Source: Rhodanobacter_A agri
GTDB lineage: Bacteria > Pseudomonadota > Gammaproteobacteria > Xanthomonadales > Rhodanobacteraceae
NCBI RefSeq assembly: GCF_044904705.1
Contig: NZ_JADIKL010000002.1
Span: forward strand, 124,001-188,000
Reading direction: 5' to 3'
DNA length: 64,000 nt
The notes below the pieces were generated by a model. That model did not search any database and was not told the DNA's origin. It saw nothing but the letters and a program-made list of their open reading frames with translations. This document shows, piece after piece, positions 35,687 to 47,344 of the stretch. Positions within the stretch are counted from its first letter, which is position 1; each line of letters opens with the position of its first letter. Position numbers and translations under genes: made by a program.

Positions 35687-36601
35687 ATGATCAAGCAGCG
35701 CACGCTCAAGAACATCATCCGCGCCACCGGCGTGGGCCTGCACACCGGTGACAAGGTGTACATGACCCTGCGCCCCGCGGCGCCCAACACCGGCATCGTG
35801 TTCCGCCGCACGGATCTCAATCCGCCGGTGGACATCCGTGCGCGCCAGGACAACGTCGGCGACACCCGTCTTTCCACCACGCTGATGAACGGCGAGGTGC
35901 GCGTCGCCACGGTCGAGCACCTGCTCTCGGCGATGGCCGGCCTCGGCATCGACAACGCCTACGTGGACCTGTCGGCACCGGAGGTCCCCATCATGGATGG
36001 CAGTGCCGGCCCGTTCGTGTTCTTGCTGCAGTCCGCCGGCATCGAAGAGCAGAACGTGGCCAAGCGCTTCATCCGGATCAAGAAACCGGTGAAGGTGCAA
36101 GAAGGCGACAAGTGGGCCAGCTTCGAGCCGTTCGAAGGCTTCAAGGTCGGCTTCTCGATCGAGTTCAACCACCCCATCATCAGCAAACGCACCTCGCGGG
36201 CGGAGATCGATTTCTCCACCACCTCGTTCGTGAAGGAAGTGAGCCGCGCGCGCACCTTCGGCTTCATGCGCGACATCGAGATGCTGCGCGAACACAATCT
36301 CGCGCTGGGCGGTTCGATGGACAACGCCGTGGTGCTGGACGACTACCGCGTGCTGAACGAGGACGGCCTCCGCTACGAGGACGAGTTCGTCAAGCACAAG
36401 ATCCTCGACGCGATCGGCGATCTTTACCTGCTCGGCCACAGCCTGATCGGTGCCTACCATGCGCACAAGTCCGGCCACGAGCTCAACAACAAGCTGCTGC
36501 GCACCCTGATGGCCGACGCCTCGGCCTGGGAAGAAGTCAGCTACCAGGACGATCCGGCCACCTCGCCGATCTCCTATGCCCACCCCGCCCAGGCGATCTG
36601 A
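35687..36601 (+). CDS. lpxC: UDP-3-O-acyl-N-acetylglucosamine deacetylase
   Basis: Zinc enzyme of the committed step of lipid A synthesis in the cytoplasm. The 304-residue length is typical. Zinc ligands are His78 (EHLLSAMAG), His237 and Asp241 (KHKILDAIGD); catalytic Glu77 precedes the first, and the proton-donor histidine is His264 (KSGHELNN). The ATG of MIKQRTLKN is used; a TTG ten codons earlier is unlikely. A strong terminator follows, closing the dcw cluster. Confidence 0.98.
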   Translation: MIKQRTLKNIIRATGVGLHTGDKVYMTLRPAAPNTGIVFRRTDLNPPVDIRARQDNVGDTRLSTTLMNGEVRVATVEHLLSAMAGLGIDNAYVDLSAPEVPIMDGSAGPFVFLLQSAGIEEQNVAKRFIRIKKPVKVQEGDKWASFEPFEGFKVGFSIEFNHPIISKRTSRAEIDFSTTSFVKEVSRARTFGFMRDIEMLREHNLALGGSMDNAVVLDDYRVLNEDGLRYEDEFVKHKILDAIGDLYLLGHSLIGAYHAHKSGHELNNKLLRTLMADASAWEEVSYQDDPATSPISYAHPAQAI

Positions 36602-36630
36602 TCGCCCGAGCTGTCGGCAACAGACAAACG

Positions 36631-36668
36631 AAGGCCGCCGCATCCAGCATGCGGCGGCCTTTTTGTTT
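36631..36668. terminator. Strong intrinsic terminator after lpxC, shared with dciA
   Basis: A perfect 13-bp stem aaggccgccgcat / atgcggcggcctt with the loop CCAGC is followed by TTTTGTTT on the plus strand. On the minus strand the stem is followed by CGTTTGT, so it can also end the convergent dciA transcript. Confidence 0.9.
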
Positions 36669-36678
36669 GACGTGCGGC

Positions 36679-37134
36679 TCAGCGCGTGGGTTTGTCGGAT
36701 TTGGCCAGCGCGGCCAGGCGGCCGAACAGGTCCTGCCATTCCGGGTCCGAGGCGGCCGCTGCCGCGGCGCGCAGATGGCTGGCGGCTGCGGGCGACAGCG
36801 TACGCGTGCGTTCGGGTTCCAGCTCGATCCGCGGCAGTGGGCTCACCTTGATGGCGATAGCCTCGGCGCGGATGTCGAGGTTGCGGGCGGTCGCGAGAAT
36901 CTGCGCCTGCAGCAGGCGCAGCCGCGTGGCCCAGGCGGGCGTGGTGGCGAGGAACAGCAGCCGGCCGCCACGCAGGTTGGCGAAGCGCACCTGGTCACGC
37001 AGCGGCAGCGGCAAGGTCTGGCGCAGCGCGCGATCCAGTGCATCCAGCGCGGCGGCCCGGCCGGCCAGGGTGGCGAAGGATCCGCAGGCGCCAAGCGCTT
37101 GCGGGCCGCGGGAACGCGAGGCGGCGCGGGACAT
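36679..37134 (-). CDS. dciA: DciA-like protein (DUF721), predicted replicative helicase loader
   Basis: A 151-residue DUF721-family protein. DciA is the ancestral DnaB helicase loader in bacteria that lack phage-derived DnaC or DnaI. The N-terminal half contains the KH-like domain (TLPLPLRDQVRFANLRGGRL followed by an ATTPAWATRLRLL block). The C-terminal half is Ala-rich and less conserved. The ATG of MSRAASRSRG is chosen; the frame continues upstream without a good start. It converges on lpxC and diverges from secA, in the place where E. coli keeps secM. Confidence 0.85.
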   Translation of the reverse strand: MSRAASRSRGPQALGACGSFATLAGRAAALDALDRALRQTLPLPLRDQVRFANLRGGRLLFLATTPAWATRLRLLQAQILATARNLDIRAEAIAIKVSPLPRIELEPERTRTLSPAAASHLRAAAAAASDPEWQDLFGRLAALAKSDKPTR

Positions 37135-37336
37135 GGGCCGGTGGTTCCGGAATGAGGCGATGTACCGATGATACCCGTCGCGAACCGTGTCCGCCGCCCT
37201 TGAATCCACGTGTCGGCGTCGCCATGCCGGAAGGTTCCGGGACGATCGCCCTGCGTGCCGCCCGAGCCCGTGTAGTAACATGCCCGTTTGGGTCGCGCCA
37301 AGGCGCGCCCCTCTGTCCTCGCCATCCGGAAGATCG

Positions 37337-40057
<2,721 letters not shown>

Positions 40058-40061
40058 AGCA

Positions 40062-40101
40062 GCCCATGAAAAACCCCGCCACGGCGGGGTTTTTCATGGG
40101 C
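40062..40101. terminator. Bidirectional terminator between secA and apaH
   Basis: A perfect 19-bp inverted repeat, gcccatgaaaaaccccgcc with ggcggggtttttcatgggc, separated by two bases. The GC core is flanked by AAAAA/TTTTT, giving a U5 run on both strands. It ends secA and the opposing lptD-apaH operon. Confidence 0.93.
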
Positions 40102-40105
40102 AAGT

Positions 40106-40957
40106 TCAATCGCCGCCGCCAGGCGGCCGCTTGCGGTGCGGCTCGGCGTTCACCGTGATGTAGCGCGGCTCCTCGCTGTCCAGCTGCAGCGCGGTGAGCT
40201 GGCCGCCCCATACGCAGCCGGTGTCGATCGCGTACACGCCGAGGCCGGCGAAGCGCCCCAGCGCGGACCAGTGCCCGCAGACGATGCGCGTCTCGCGCCG
40301 GCGCATGCCGGGCACCTCGAACCAGGGGTACAGCCCCGGGCGCTGGGTGCCGGGTTCGCCCTTGCCCTCGAAGTCGATGCGGCCGTTGACGTCGCAGTAG
40401 CGCATGCGGGTGAGCAGGTTGATCGTGGCGCGGTGGCGATCCAGCCCCTGCAGGCGGCTCGACCAGCTGGCCGGGCGGTTGCCGAACAGGTTCCTGAGGA
40501 TGCGAGGATGGCGCGGGCTGGAGAGCTCGCGTTCCACTTCCTGCGCCGCGCGCTGGGCCTGGCGCAGCGTCCATGCGGGCGCCAAACCGGCGTGGACCAT
40601 GGTCCAGCCAAGTTGCTCGTCGTGATGCAGGAGCTTCTGCGAGCGCAACCACTCGAACAGCACGGGTGCGTCGTCGGCGAACAGCACCTCGCGCAGCTCC
40701 GGATTCACCTTGGCCTGGGCCTCGGGCTTGCGCAGCGCGATCGCCAGCAGGCTGAGGTCGTGGTTGCCCAGGGTGACGATGCATTGCTCGCGCAAGCCGT
40801 GGATCAAGCGCAAGGTGTCCAGCGACTGGCCGCCGCGGTTCACCAGGTCGCCGCAGAACCACAAGCGGTCCGCCGCCGGGTCGAAGCGCAGCTTGTCCAG
40901 CAGGCGCTGCAATTCCGGATAGCAGCCCTGCACGTCTCCGATCGCGTAGGTAGCCAT
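40106..40957 (-). CDS. apaH: Symmetrical bis(5'-nucleosyl)-tetraphosphatase
   Basis: Hydrolyses Ap4A to two ADP, and also removes Np4 caps from RNA in E. coli. The 283-residue calcineurin-type enzyme shows GDVQGC (7-12), GDLVNRG and GNHD metal-binding blocks and later CGHWSALG. It is the last gene of the lptD-surA-pdxA-rsmA-apaG-apaH operon, 13 bp after apaG. The operon order is the same as in E. coli. Confidence 0.96.
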   Translation of the reverse strand: MATYAIGDVQGCYPELQRLLDKLRFDPAADRLWFCGDLVNRGGQSLDTLRLIHGLREQCIVTLGNHDLSLLAIALRKPEAQAKVNPELREVLFADDAPVLFEWLRSQKLLHHDEQLGWTMVHAGLAPAWTLRQAQRAAQEVERELSSPRHPRILRNLFGNRPASWSSRLQGLDRHRATINLLTRMRYCDVNGRIDFEGKGEPGTQRPGLYPWFEVPGMRRRETRIVCGHWSALGRFAGLGVYAIDTGCVWGGQLTALQLDSEEPRYITVNAEPHRKRPPGGGD

Positions 40958-40970
40958 CAGCGCCTCGCCA

Positions 40971-41354
40971 TCAGTGCAGCGTGCGCGGGATGGACAGCGT
41001 GAACGGTGGGATCGGCGCCTCGAAGCGGGTGCCGTCGTCGGCCAGCATCTGGTAGCTGCCGCCCATCGTGCCGACCGGTGTTTCCAACACCGCGCCGGAG
41101 GTGTATTCGAAGTCGTCGCCCGGGCGCATCCACGGCTGTTCGCCCACCACGCCTTCGCCGCGCACTTCCTCCACCTTGCCGTTCGCGTCGGTAATCACCC
41201 AGTGCCGGGTCAGCAACTGGGCGGGCACGCTGCCGGCATTGTGCAGGGTAATGGTGTAGGCGAACACGTAGCGGTTGTCGCCGGGGCGGGACTGGTCGGG
41301 GACGAAACGGGTGCTGACCTGCACGTCGATCGTGTAGGGATTGTTTTCTCTCAT
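40971..41354 (-). CDS. apaG: ApaG protein
   Basis: A 127-residue single-domain beta-sandwich protein (ApaG/DUF525). The family core is clear: YVFAYTITLHNAGSVPAQLL, RHWVITDANG, and GEQPWMRPGDDFEYTSG. Its biochemical role is unsettled; it was linked to Co2+ resistance and Mg2+ transport in Salmonella, and the fold resembles eukaryotic F-box adaptor domains. The ATG of MRENNPYTID is the natural start. It stands between rsmA and apaH, the conserved position. Confidence 0.95.
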   Translation of the reverse strand: MRENNPYTIDVQVSTRFVPDQSRPGDNRYVFAYTITLHNAGSVPAQLLTRHWVITDANGKVEEVRGEGVVGEQPWMRPGDDFEYTSGAVLETPVGTMGGSYQMLADDGTRFEAPIPPFTLSIPRTLH

Positions 41355-41415
41355 GGGCCGATTGTACGGCCTGGCGCCGACGAACGGTCGCCGCATGCGC
41401 CGCGCGCGGATGGAT

Positions 41416-42225
41416 TCAGCGCGCGCCGAGCTGCTTCGCCAGTCGCACGAAATCCCCCGGCGACAGCGTCTCTGCGCGTGCTTTGGGATCGACGTCGGCG
41501 CGGCGGATCGCGTCGGCGTCGAGCAGTTGCCGCAGCGCGTTGCCGAGCGTCTTGCGGCGCTGGCCGAAGGCGGCCTTGACCACCGCGTGCAACAACTCGG
41601 GATCGGCGTCGTGGCGCTCGTGCGGCGGCAGCGGGATCACCCGCACCACTGCCGAATCCACCTTGGGCGGCGGGCGGAACGCTTCCGGTGGCACCTCGAA
41701 CAGCGGCACCACCTTGCAGGCCAGCTGCAGCATCACCGACAGGCGGCCGTAGACCTTGCTGCCGGGTTCGGCGGCCATGCGGTCGACGACCTCCTTCTGC
41801 AGCATGAAGTGCATGTCCTCGATTGCCGCCGCGTGATCGACGCAATGGAACAGGATCGGGCTGGAGATGTAGTAGGGCAGGTTGCCGGCGATGCGCAGGC
41901 GCTCCACGCCATGGCGATGCGCCAATGCCTTGAGGTCCACCTTCAGCACGTCGGCGTGAATGATGGCCAGTTCACCGACGGCGCTCGCGCGCGCCTGCAG
42001 CGCCGGTATCAGGTCGGTGTCCAGTTCGATCGCGGTGAGCGAACCTGCGGCCGCCAGCAGCGGCAGCGTGAGCGCGCCTTCGCCGGGACCGATCTCGACC
42101 AGGAAATCGCCATCGCGCGGCGCGATCGCGCGCACGATGTCGTCGATGTAGCGGCGGTCGTGCAAGAAGTGCTGGCCGAAGCTTTTCTTGGGGCGGGCAG
42201 GGGCGTGGTTCATGGGATCTTTCAC
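41416..42225 (-). CDS. rsmA: 16S rRNA N6-dimethyladenosine transferase
   Basis: Dimethylates A1518 and A1519 of 16S rRNA (KsgA). Motifs: KKSFGQHFL near the start, the SAM loop EIGPGEGALTL, and motif IV NLPYYISSP. Two starts are possible. GTG at 42225 has GAGGGG 8 nt upstream; ATG at 42213 (MNHAPARPKK) lies four codons later and has only a weak ribosome binding site. The longer 269-residue form is listed on ribosome-site spacing, but the shorter 265-residue form fits homologues equally well. Confidence 0.96.
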   Translation of the reverse strand: MKDPMNHAPARPKKSFGQHFLHDRRYIDDIVRAIAPRDGDFLVEIGPGEGALTLPLLAAAGSLTAIELDTDLIPALQARASAVGELAIIHADVLKVDLKALAHRHGVERLRIAGNLPYYISSPILFHCVDHAAAIEDMHFMLQKEVVDRMAAEPGSKVYGRLSVMLQLACKVVPLFEVPPEAFRPPPKVDSAVVRVIPLPPHERHDADPELLHAVVKAAFGQRRKTLGNALRQLLDADAIRRADVDPKARAETLSPGDFVRLAKQLGAR

Positions 42226-42229
42226 AGGA

Positions 42230-43255
42230 TTAGCCCCTCATCCCGTTCCTCTCCACCAGGGGAGAAGACGGATGAGCGTCGCGGCGCGCCACGAGTTCCA
42301 ATGCCATGGCTGCGGCGGCGATCAGGCTGGCGGGATCGGCGCGGCCACTGCCGGCGAGATCCAGTGCCGTGCCGTGGTCGACCGAGGTGCGGATGAAGGG
42401 CAAGCCCAGGGTGAGATTGACGGTGCGGTCGAAGGCTTCGCTTTTCAGTACCGGCAGCGCCTGGTCGTGGTACATCGCCAGCACGGCGTCGTAGCGCGTG
42501 CGCTGGGCGGGCACGAAGGCGGTATCGGCGGGCAGCGGGCCGATCAGCTGCATGCCTTCGGCGCGCAGGCTGTCGAGCAGCGGGATGATGGTGTCCAGTT
42601 CCTCGCGGCCCAGATGGCCGCCCTCGCCGGCGTGCGGATTCAGGCCGAGTACGGCGATGCGCGGTGCGGCGATGCCGAATTTCGCCCGCAACTCCGCATG
42701 CACGATGCGCAACATGCGATCCAGCGCATTGCGGGTGATCGCGGCGGATACGGCGCTCAACGGCAGGTGCGTGGTGGCCAGCGCCACGCGCAGCTCGGGG
42801 CTGGCCAGCATCATCACTACGTCGGCACGGGCGCGCTCGGCGAAGAACTCGGTGTGGCCGCTGAAGCGGATACCGGCCTCGTTGATCGAGGCTTTCTGCA
42901 GCGGCGCGGTAATCACGGCGGCGTAGCGGCCGGCCATGCAGCCGTCGGCAGCTTCGGCCAGCGTGGCAAGCACGTGCTGCGCGTTGCGCGGGTCGGGTCG
43001 GCCGGGGATTTCCGAGATGCCCAGCGGCACGTGGCGCACGCGCAGGCTGCCGGGATCGCGCTGTTCGCGCAGTGTGCTGTCGTCGTCGAACAGCGTCAGG
43101 CGCAGGCCGCAGCGCGCCGCAGCGCGTTCGAGCAGGTCGCGATCGGTGATTGCCACCAGATCGGCCGCCAACGGCGTGGCGGCCAGTCGCGCGATCAGTT
43201 CCGGACCGACCCCGGCCGGCTCACCAGCGGTGACGGCGAGCCGAGGGAGCGCCAT
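42230..43255 (-). CDS. pdxA: 4-hydroxythreonine-4-phosphate dehydrogenase
   Basis: Oxidises 4-phosphohydroxy-L-threonine in the DXP-dependent route to pyridoxal phosphate, supplying PdxJ. The 341-residue protein has the GEPAGVGPEL start, the metal-binding GHTEFFAE, LNPHAGEGGHLG and YHDQALPVLK blocks, and FIRTSVDHGTALDLAG. The C-terminus is about 12 residues longer than usual, and this tail (SSPLVERNGMRG) is encoded by a palindromic repeat. It follows surA after 15 bp and precedes rsmA. Confidence 0.96.
   Translation of the reverse strand: MALPRLAVTAGEPAGVGPELIARLAATPLAADLVAITDRDLLERAAARCGLRLTLFDDDSTLREQRDPGSLRVRHVPLGISEIPGRPDPRNAQHVLATLAEAADGCMAGRYAAVITAPLQKASINEAGIRFSGHTEFFAERARADVVMMLASPELRVALATTHLPLSAVSAAITRNALDRMLRIVHAELRAKFGIAAPRIAVLGLNPHAGEGGHLGREELDTIIPLLDSLRAEGMQLIGPLPADTAFVPAQRTRYDAVLAMYHDQALPVLKSEAFDRTVNLTLGLPFIRTSVDHGTALDLAGSGRADPASLIAAAAMALELVARRDAHPSSPLVERNGMRG
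42238..42274. repeat. Imperfect palindrome encoding the PdxA C-terminal tail
   Basis: CTCATCC and GGATGAG frame a CTCTCC / GGGGAGA core. This resembles the common intergenic element in proteobacteria that reads through as SPLVERG-like tails. It overlaps the last codons of pdxA. Confidence 0.5.
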
Positions 43256-43270
43256 GCCAGTGACTCCCGG

Positions 43271-44635
43271 TCAGGAGGCTTTCCCGGCGTCGGCCGGCGT
43301 GTTGACGTCGTCGCGCAGCGTGGGCACCAGCACGTCGATGTAGGCATTCGCGCGCAGGTCGCGCAGGAAGTCGTCGTAGGCCTGCTCGGCCTTGCGGTTG
43401 CCGATCGCCTGGCGCGCCTGGTCGCGTTCCATCTGGGTCGTGAGGTCGCTCTTGCGGGTACCGAGCAGCTGCAGGATGTCCCAGCCGTCGCTGGTCTGGA
43501 ACGGCTGCGAGACCTGGTTCTCCTTCAGCTGGCCGAGCTGCTGCGCCACGGCGCTGCCCCAGGCCTGCTGCGCAAACCAGCCCATGTCGCCGCCGAGGTT
43601 GGCGCTGGTGTCGTCCTTGGAGTTGTCCTTCGCCAGCTTGGCGAAGTCAGCGTGCTTGTTGACGATCTGGTCGTACAGCTCCTGCGCCTTCTGCTGCGCC
43701 TGTTCCGGCGTCATCAGTTCGCTGGGCTTGAGCAGGATCTGCCGCGCGTGGTACTCGGTGACGATCTGCTTGGACGGTTCGCGCTGACCGACCAGCTTGA
43801 GGATGTGGAAGCCAGTCGGGCCGCGCAGCGCCGAGCTAACGTCGCCGGACTTCATGTTGGCCACGGTGTCGGCGAAGGCCGGCGGGATCTCGTCCATGCG
43901 GCGCCAGCCGAGATCGCCGCCGTCCAGCGCGTCGGCCGCGTCGGAGAAGCGGATCGCCGCGGCATTGAAGTCCATGCCGCCCTTGATCGCGTTGATCGCC
44001 TGCTCGGCCTTGGTTGCGGCGGCCTGGATCGCGGCGGCGTCGGCACCGCCCGGGATGCTGATCTGGATGTGCGCCAGATGCACTTCGCCGGCCTTGTAGC
44101 TGGGGCTGGCGAGCAAGTTGTCGATCTCGCTGTCGGTGACCGACACCGAGTCGTGCACCACGCCTTGGTGAAGCTGCTGAACGGTGAGCTGATCGGCCAG
44201 CTGCTGGCGGAAGGCGGCGAAGTCCTCGCCGCTGCGCTGCACTTCGCTACGCAGCTGGTCGGCACTCATCTTGTTCTGCTGGGCCACCTGGGCCACGGCC
44301 TGGTCGACCTGGGCATCGGAAACGTGCACGCCCTGGTCGTCGGCCTTCTGCAGCTGCAGCTTCATCAGGATCAGCCGGTCCAGCACCTGCTTCTGCAGCA
44401 CGTCCAGCGGCGGCAGCTGGCCGGGCTGGCTGGCGTATTGCTGCTGGATCGAGCGCACGGCGTTGTTGAGCTCGCTTTGCAGGATCACGTCCTCGTTCAC
44501 CACTGCCACGATGCGGTCCAGCGAATTGGACTGGCCGGCAGCCGCAGCGTTGGTGCTGGCGTTGGGCAGCAACTGGGCATGTGCGGGCAGCGCAAGCGCG
44601 AGGGCGGGCAGGAGCAGGGCGAGGAATCGCTTCAT
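43271..44635 (-). CDS. surA: Periplasmic chaperone and peptidyl-prolyl isomerase SurA
   Basis: Chaperone for outer membrane beta-barrel proteins, including LptD encoded just upstream. The 454-residue protein has a signal peptide (1-20, cleavage after AHA), the N-terminal chaperone domain (DRIVAVVNEDVILQSEL), two parvulin domains (about 175-275 and 285-390) and a C-terminal helix. The start ATG of MKRFLALLLP gives the signal peptide. It follows lptD by 31 bp. Confidence 0.96.
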   Translation of the reverse strand: MKRFLALLLPALALALPAHAQLLPNASTNAAAAGQSNSLDRIVAVVNEDVILQSELNNAVRSIQQQYASQPGQLPPLDVLQKQVLDRLILMKLQLQKADDQGVHVSDAQVDQAVAQVAQQNKMSADQLRSEVQRSGEDFAAFRQQLADQLTVQQLHQGVVHDSVSVTDSEIDNLLASPSYKAGEVHLAHIQISIPGGADAAAIQAAATKAEQAINAIKGGMDFNAAAIRFSDAADALDGGDLGWRRMDEIPPAFADTVANMKSGDVSSALRGPTGFHILKLVGQREPSKQIVTEYHARQILLKPSELMTPEQAQQKAQELYDQIVNKHADFAKLAKDNSKDDTSANLGGDMGWFAQQAWGSAVAQQLGQLKENQVSQPFQTSDGWDILQLLGTRKSDLTTQMERDQARQAIGNRKAEQAYDDFLRDLRANAYIDVLVPTLRDDVNTPADAGKAS

Positions 44636-44666
44636 CAGGGAGCAGCCGGAAAGTGGATACAGCGGT

Positions 44667-47111
44667 TTATTGATAGCCGAGAATATCACGGCGCAGCAGT
44701 GGGTCGATCTGGCCGCCGGTAGAGCCCAGGCCCTTGAAGATCACTTCGAACATGATGGCGTTGTCGCGGTAATTGGTCTGGCCCGCCGTTACGGGCGGGG
44801 CGACGCCGTAGTAGCCCTGGTTTACGTAGCTGCGGTCGACCACCCGCAGGGTGACGCAGCAACTGTCGTACTCCACACCGGCCAGCGCCTCGATCGTGCC
44901 CTTCAGCGGGTTGACCACGCCCTTGACCGGCTCGGCATACGTCCATGCGCCGACCAGGCGCCAGCGCTCGGACAGCGGGTAGACCGCCGAGACGCTGTAT
45001 TGTTCCATCAGGCCGTTGCGGTAGCGGTACGAGAAGTTGACCACGCCGTCCAGGCCCAGCCTGCCCTGCAGCTGGAACATAGCCATGTCGTTGTGGTGGG
45101 TGTTCGGGTTCCACTGGTAGGAGCTGCTGGCTTTCCAGCGATCGCTCAGCTGCAGGTCCAGTTGGGCCACGTAGGCCGAGCCGGACCAGTCGGTGGCCGA
45201 GGACGACGTGTTGGCGCTGTTCGGCATCTGCACCCGTTGCGGGGTGAAATAGCGGATCTGGCCGAAGCTGGCGGACAGCCGCTCCACGCCGCTGTCGTCG
45301 AGCAGGCGGGTGGTGATCGCGGCAGTGAGGTTGTTCGCGTTCATCTGGCGATCGGCGCCGGCGAACTGGTTGCTGGAGAACAACTGCCAGTAGTCGAACG
45401 ACATCGGGCTGCTGTCGAACAGCGGCAGGTTGTTCTGGTTGCGGTAGGGCACGTACAGGTAGTACAGCCGCGGCTCCAGCGTCTGCGTGTAGTCCTGGCC
45501 GAACAGCGAGGTGTTGCGATCGAACACCAGGCCGCTGTCGATGCTGGCGATAGGCAGCGAGCGGCTGGGCGACTTCTGCGTGAACGGCGTCGGCGTGCCG
45601 CTGCCCAGCAGGCCGTAGAAGCCGTAGTTCTGGTAGCCGCTGCTGAGCTGGTAGTCGGTGTAGCGCCAGGCGACGCGCGGGCGCACGAACCAGGCCGGCG
45701 TGCCGAAATCCGCGCCGATCCAGGGCTCGATGTCCTCGCGGCTGCCTTCCACGTAGCCCGGCTTGCGGAACGCCACGAACTGGTTGGTCATGCCGAATTC
45801 CAGCCAGCGGTTCAACGGCAGATCGATGTTGAAATTGGCGTACGGCAGCTGCCGGTAGGGCAGCGACGCATCGGTGAGGAACGGGTTCATGTTCTGGTAG
45901 GCGGTGCCGCCCACCGAGGCGTTCCACCACTTGCCGCCGCCCGCGATCTGCGCGTTGGAAGTCAGCGTGTAGACCGGGGCCCCGCCCATGTCGTTGCCGA
46001 AGTCGTAGTAGAAGTTGCTGTCGGAGCTGCGGTCGATCGAGGTGCTGAAATTCCAGCTCTGCCACAGGTGGGTGGTGTCGGTGAAGGTGACCCGGTAACG
46101 CCGCGTGCCCACGGTGTCGGTGGTGGTGCCCGGATCGACGGTGCCGTGGTCGTTCGGCACGTATTGCACATCCAGCGCGCCGCTGCTGCCCGGCACCAGG
46201 TAGCGGAACTCGCCGTCCAGCATCGGGCCGCGCGCGGTGTAGATGCGCGGGTCCAGCGTAGCGTCGTAGTTCGGCGCCAGGTTCAGATAGAACGGCGCGC
46301 TGAGCATGTAGCCCGAACGGCTGGTGTGGCCGATCGTGGGGTACAGGAAGCCGGTCATGCGCCGGTCGTCCACCGGGAAGCTGAACCAGGGCAGGTAAAG
46401 CAGGGGCACGTTGCCGACGCGGAAGGTGGCGTTGCGCGCCACGCCGCGGCCGGTTTCCTCGTCCACCGCGATCGACTTGCCGCGGAACTCCCACAGGTGG
46501 TGGCCCACGTCGCAGGTGGAGTAGGTGGCCTGGGTGTAGAGCCGGCGGTCGGCGTCGAACATCTGCGCCTGCTTGGCCTCGCCGTTGCCGCGCGAACTCA
46601 GCATCTGGTAGCGCACGTCGTCGGCGATGCCGGTGCTGGCGCTGTCGTTGCCGCGCGCGTGCGTGGCCGCCATCAGCTGGCCGTAGTCCTGGTAGCGCAC
46701 GTTGCCCCGTGCGTCGTAGTCGGTGGTGTCGTCGTTGTAGTAAACCGTGTCCGCCTGCAGCCGCTGGTCGGCCCGGTCCATGCGGACGTTGCCGGAGAGG
46801 TGGTAGACGGTCTGGTCGGAACTGTCGATGTGTTGCGCCCAAACGTAGGTGTTGCTGGTGTCGCGCACGCTGCTGTCGCGGCTCAGCGTGGGATCGTAAA
46901 ACGCCAGCATCGCGTTCGGGCGGCACATTACATAGTTGTACGGGCGTGGCGGGCAGTGGAAGGAGCCCAGCGGACAGACTTGTTCGCTGCCGTCCAGCGA
47001 GGTCTTGCGATGCGGTCCCGTGCCGCCGGCCATGGCGTCGACCGGGCTGCCGACCAGGGCGAGGGCGGCAGCGACCGCCAGCAGGCGTCGGGGAGGGAGC
47101 GTGCGCGTCAC
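44667..47111 (-). CDS. lptD: LPS assembly protein LptD
   Basis: Outer membrane barrel that inserts lipopolysaccharide into the outer leaflet with LptE. The 814-residue precursor has a signal peptide (about 1-28), an N-terminal beta-jellyroll (OstA-type) and a long barrel rich in alternating aromatic strands. Disulfide cysteines fit the family pattern: N-terminal Cys46, Cys53 and Cys63, and a C-terminal Cys751-Cys752 pair equivalent to the adjacent cysteines of E. coli LptD. It starts at GTG. About 230 bp without a visible gene separate it from the deacetylase gene upstream; this stretch should contain the operon promoter. Confidence 0.96.
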   Translation of the reverse strand: MTRTLPPRRLLAVAAALALVGSPVDAMAGGTGPHRKTSLDGSEQVCPLGSFHCPPRPYNYVMCRPNAMLAFYDPTLSRDSSVRDTSNTYVWAQHIDSSDQTVYHLSGNVRMDRADQRLQADTVYYNDDTTDYDARGNVRYQDYGQLMAATHARGNDSASTGIADDVRYQMLSSRGNGEAKQAQMFDADRRLYTQATYSTCDVGHHLWEFRGKSIAVDEETGRGVARNATFRVGNVPLLYLPWFSFPVDDRRMTGFLYPTIGHTSRSGYMLSAPFYLNLAPNYDATLDPRIYTARGPMLDGEFRYLVPGSSGALDVQYVPNDHGTVDPGTTTDTVGTRRYRVTFTDTTHLWQSWNFSTSIDRSSDSNFYYDFGNDMGGAPVYTLTSNAQIAGGGKWWNASVGGTAYQNMNPFLTDASLPYRQLPYANFNIDLPLNRWLEFGMTNQFVAFRKPGYVEGSREDIEPWIGADFGTPAWFVRPRVAWRYTDYQLSSGYQNYGFYGLLGSGTPTPFTQKSPSRSLPIASIDSGLVFDRNTSLFGQDYTQTLEPRLYYLYVPYRNQNNLPLFDSSPMSFDYWQLFSSNQFAGADRQMNANNLTAAITTRLLDDSGVERLSASFGQIRYFTPQRVQMPNSANTSSSATDWSGSAYVAQLDLQLSDRWKASSSYQWNPNTHHNDMAMFQLQGRLGLDGVVNFSYRYRNGLMEQYSVSAVYPLSERWRLVGAWTYAEPVKGVVNPLKGTIEALAGVEYDSCCVTLRVVDRSYVNQGYYGVAPPVTAGQTNYRDNAIMFEVIFKGLGSTGGQIDPLLRRDILGYQ

Positions 47112-47344
47112 AATGGAAATCCGGCGGCCGTGAGGCTCGTTAAGCTAGCAGAAAGACCCCAGATCAGGCAGATACGAAACCCACCGGTACGCAACGAAGA
47201 TTCAGTCATCGACGAATCCGGGCTGCTCAAGAACGAGGCGGAATGGTGCGCTGAGCTCAGTCCCGAGCCGTATGCGGTATGCCGCTGCTCGGCCATCGAA
47301 CCGTCATTCAGCGGCAAGTGGCATCGCCATCACGCCGCCGGCAC

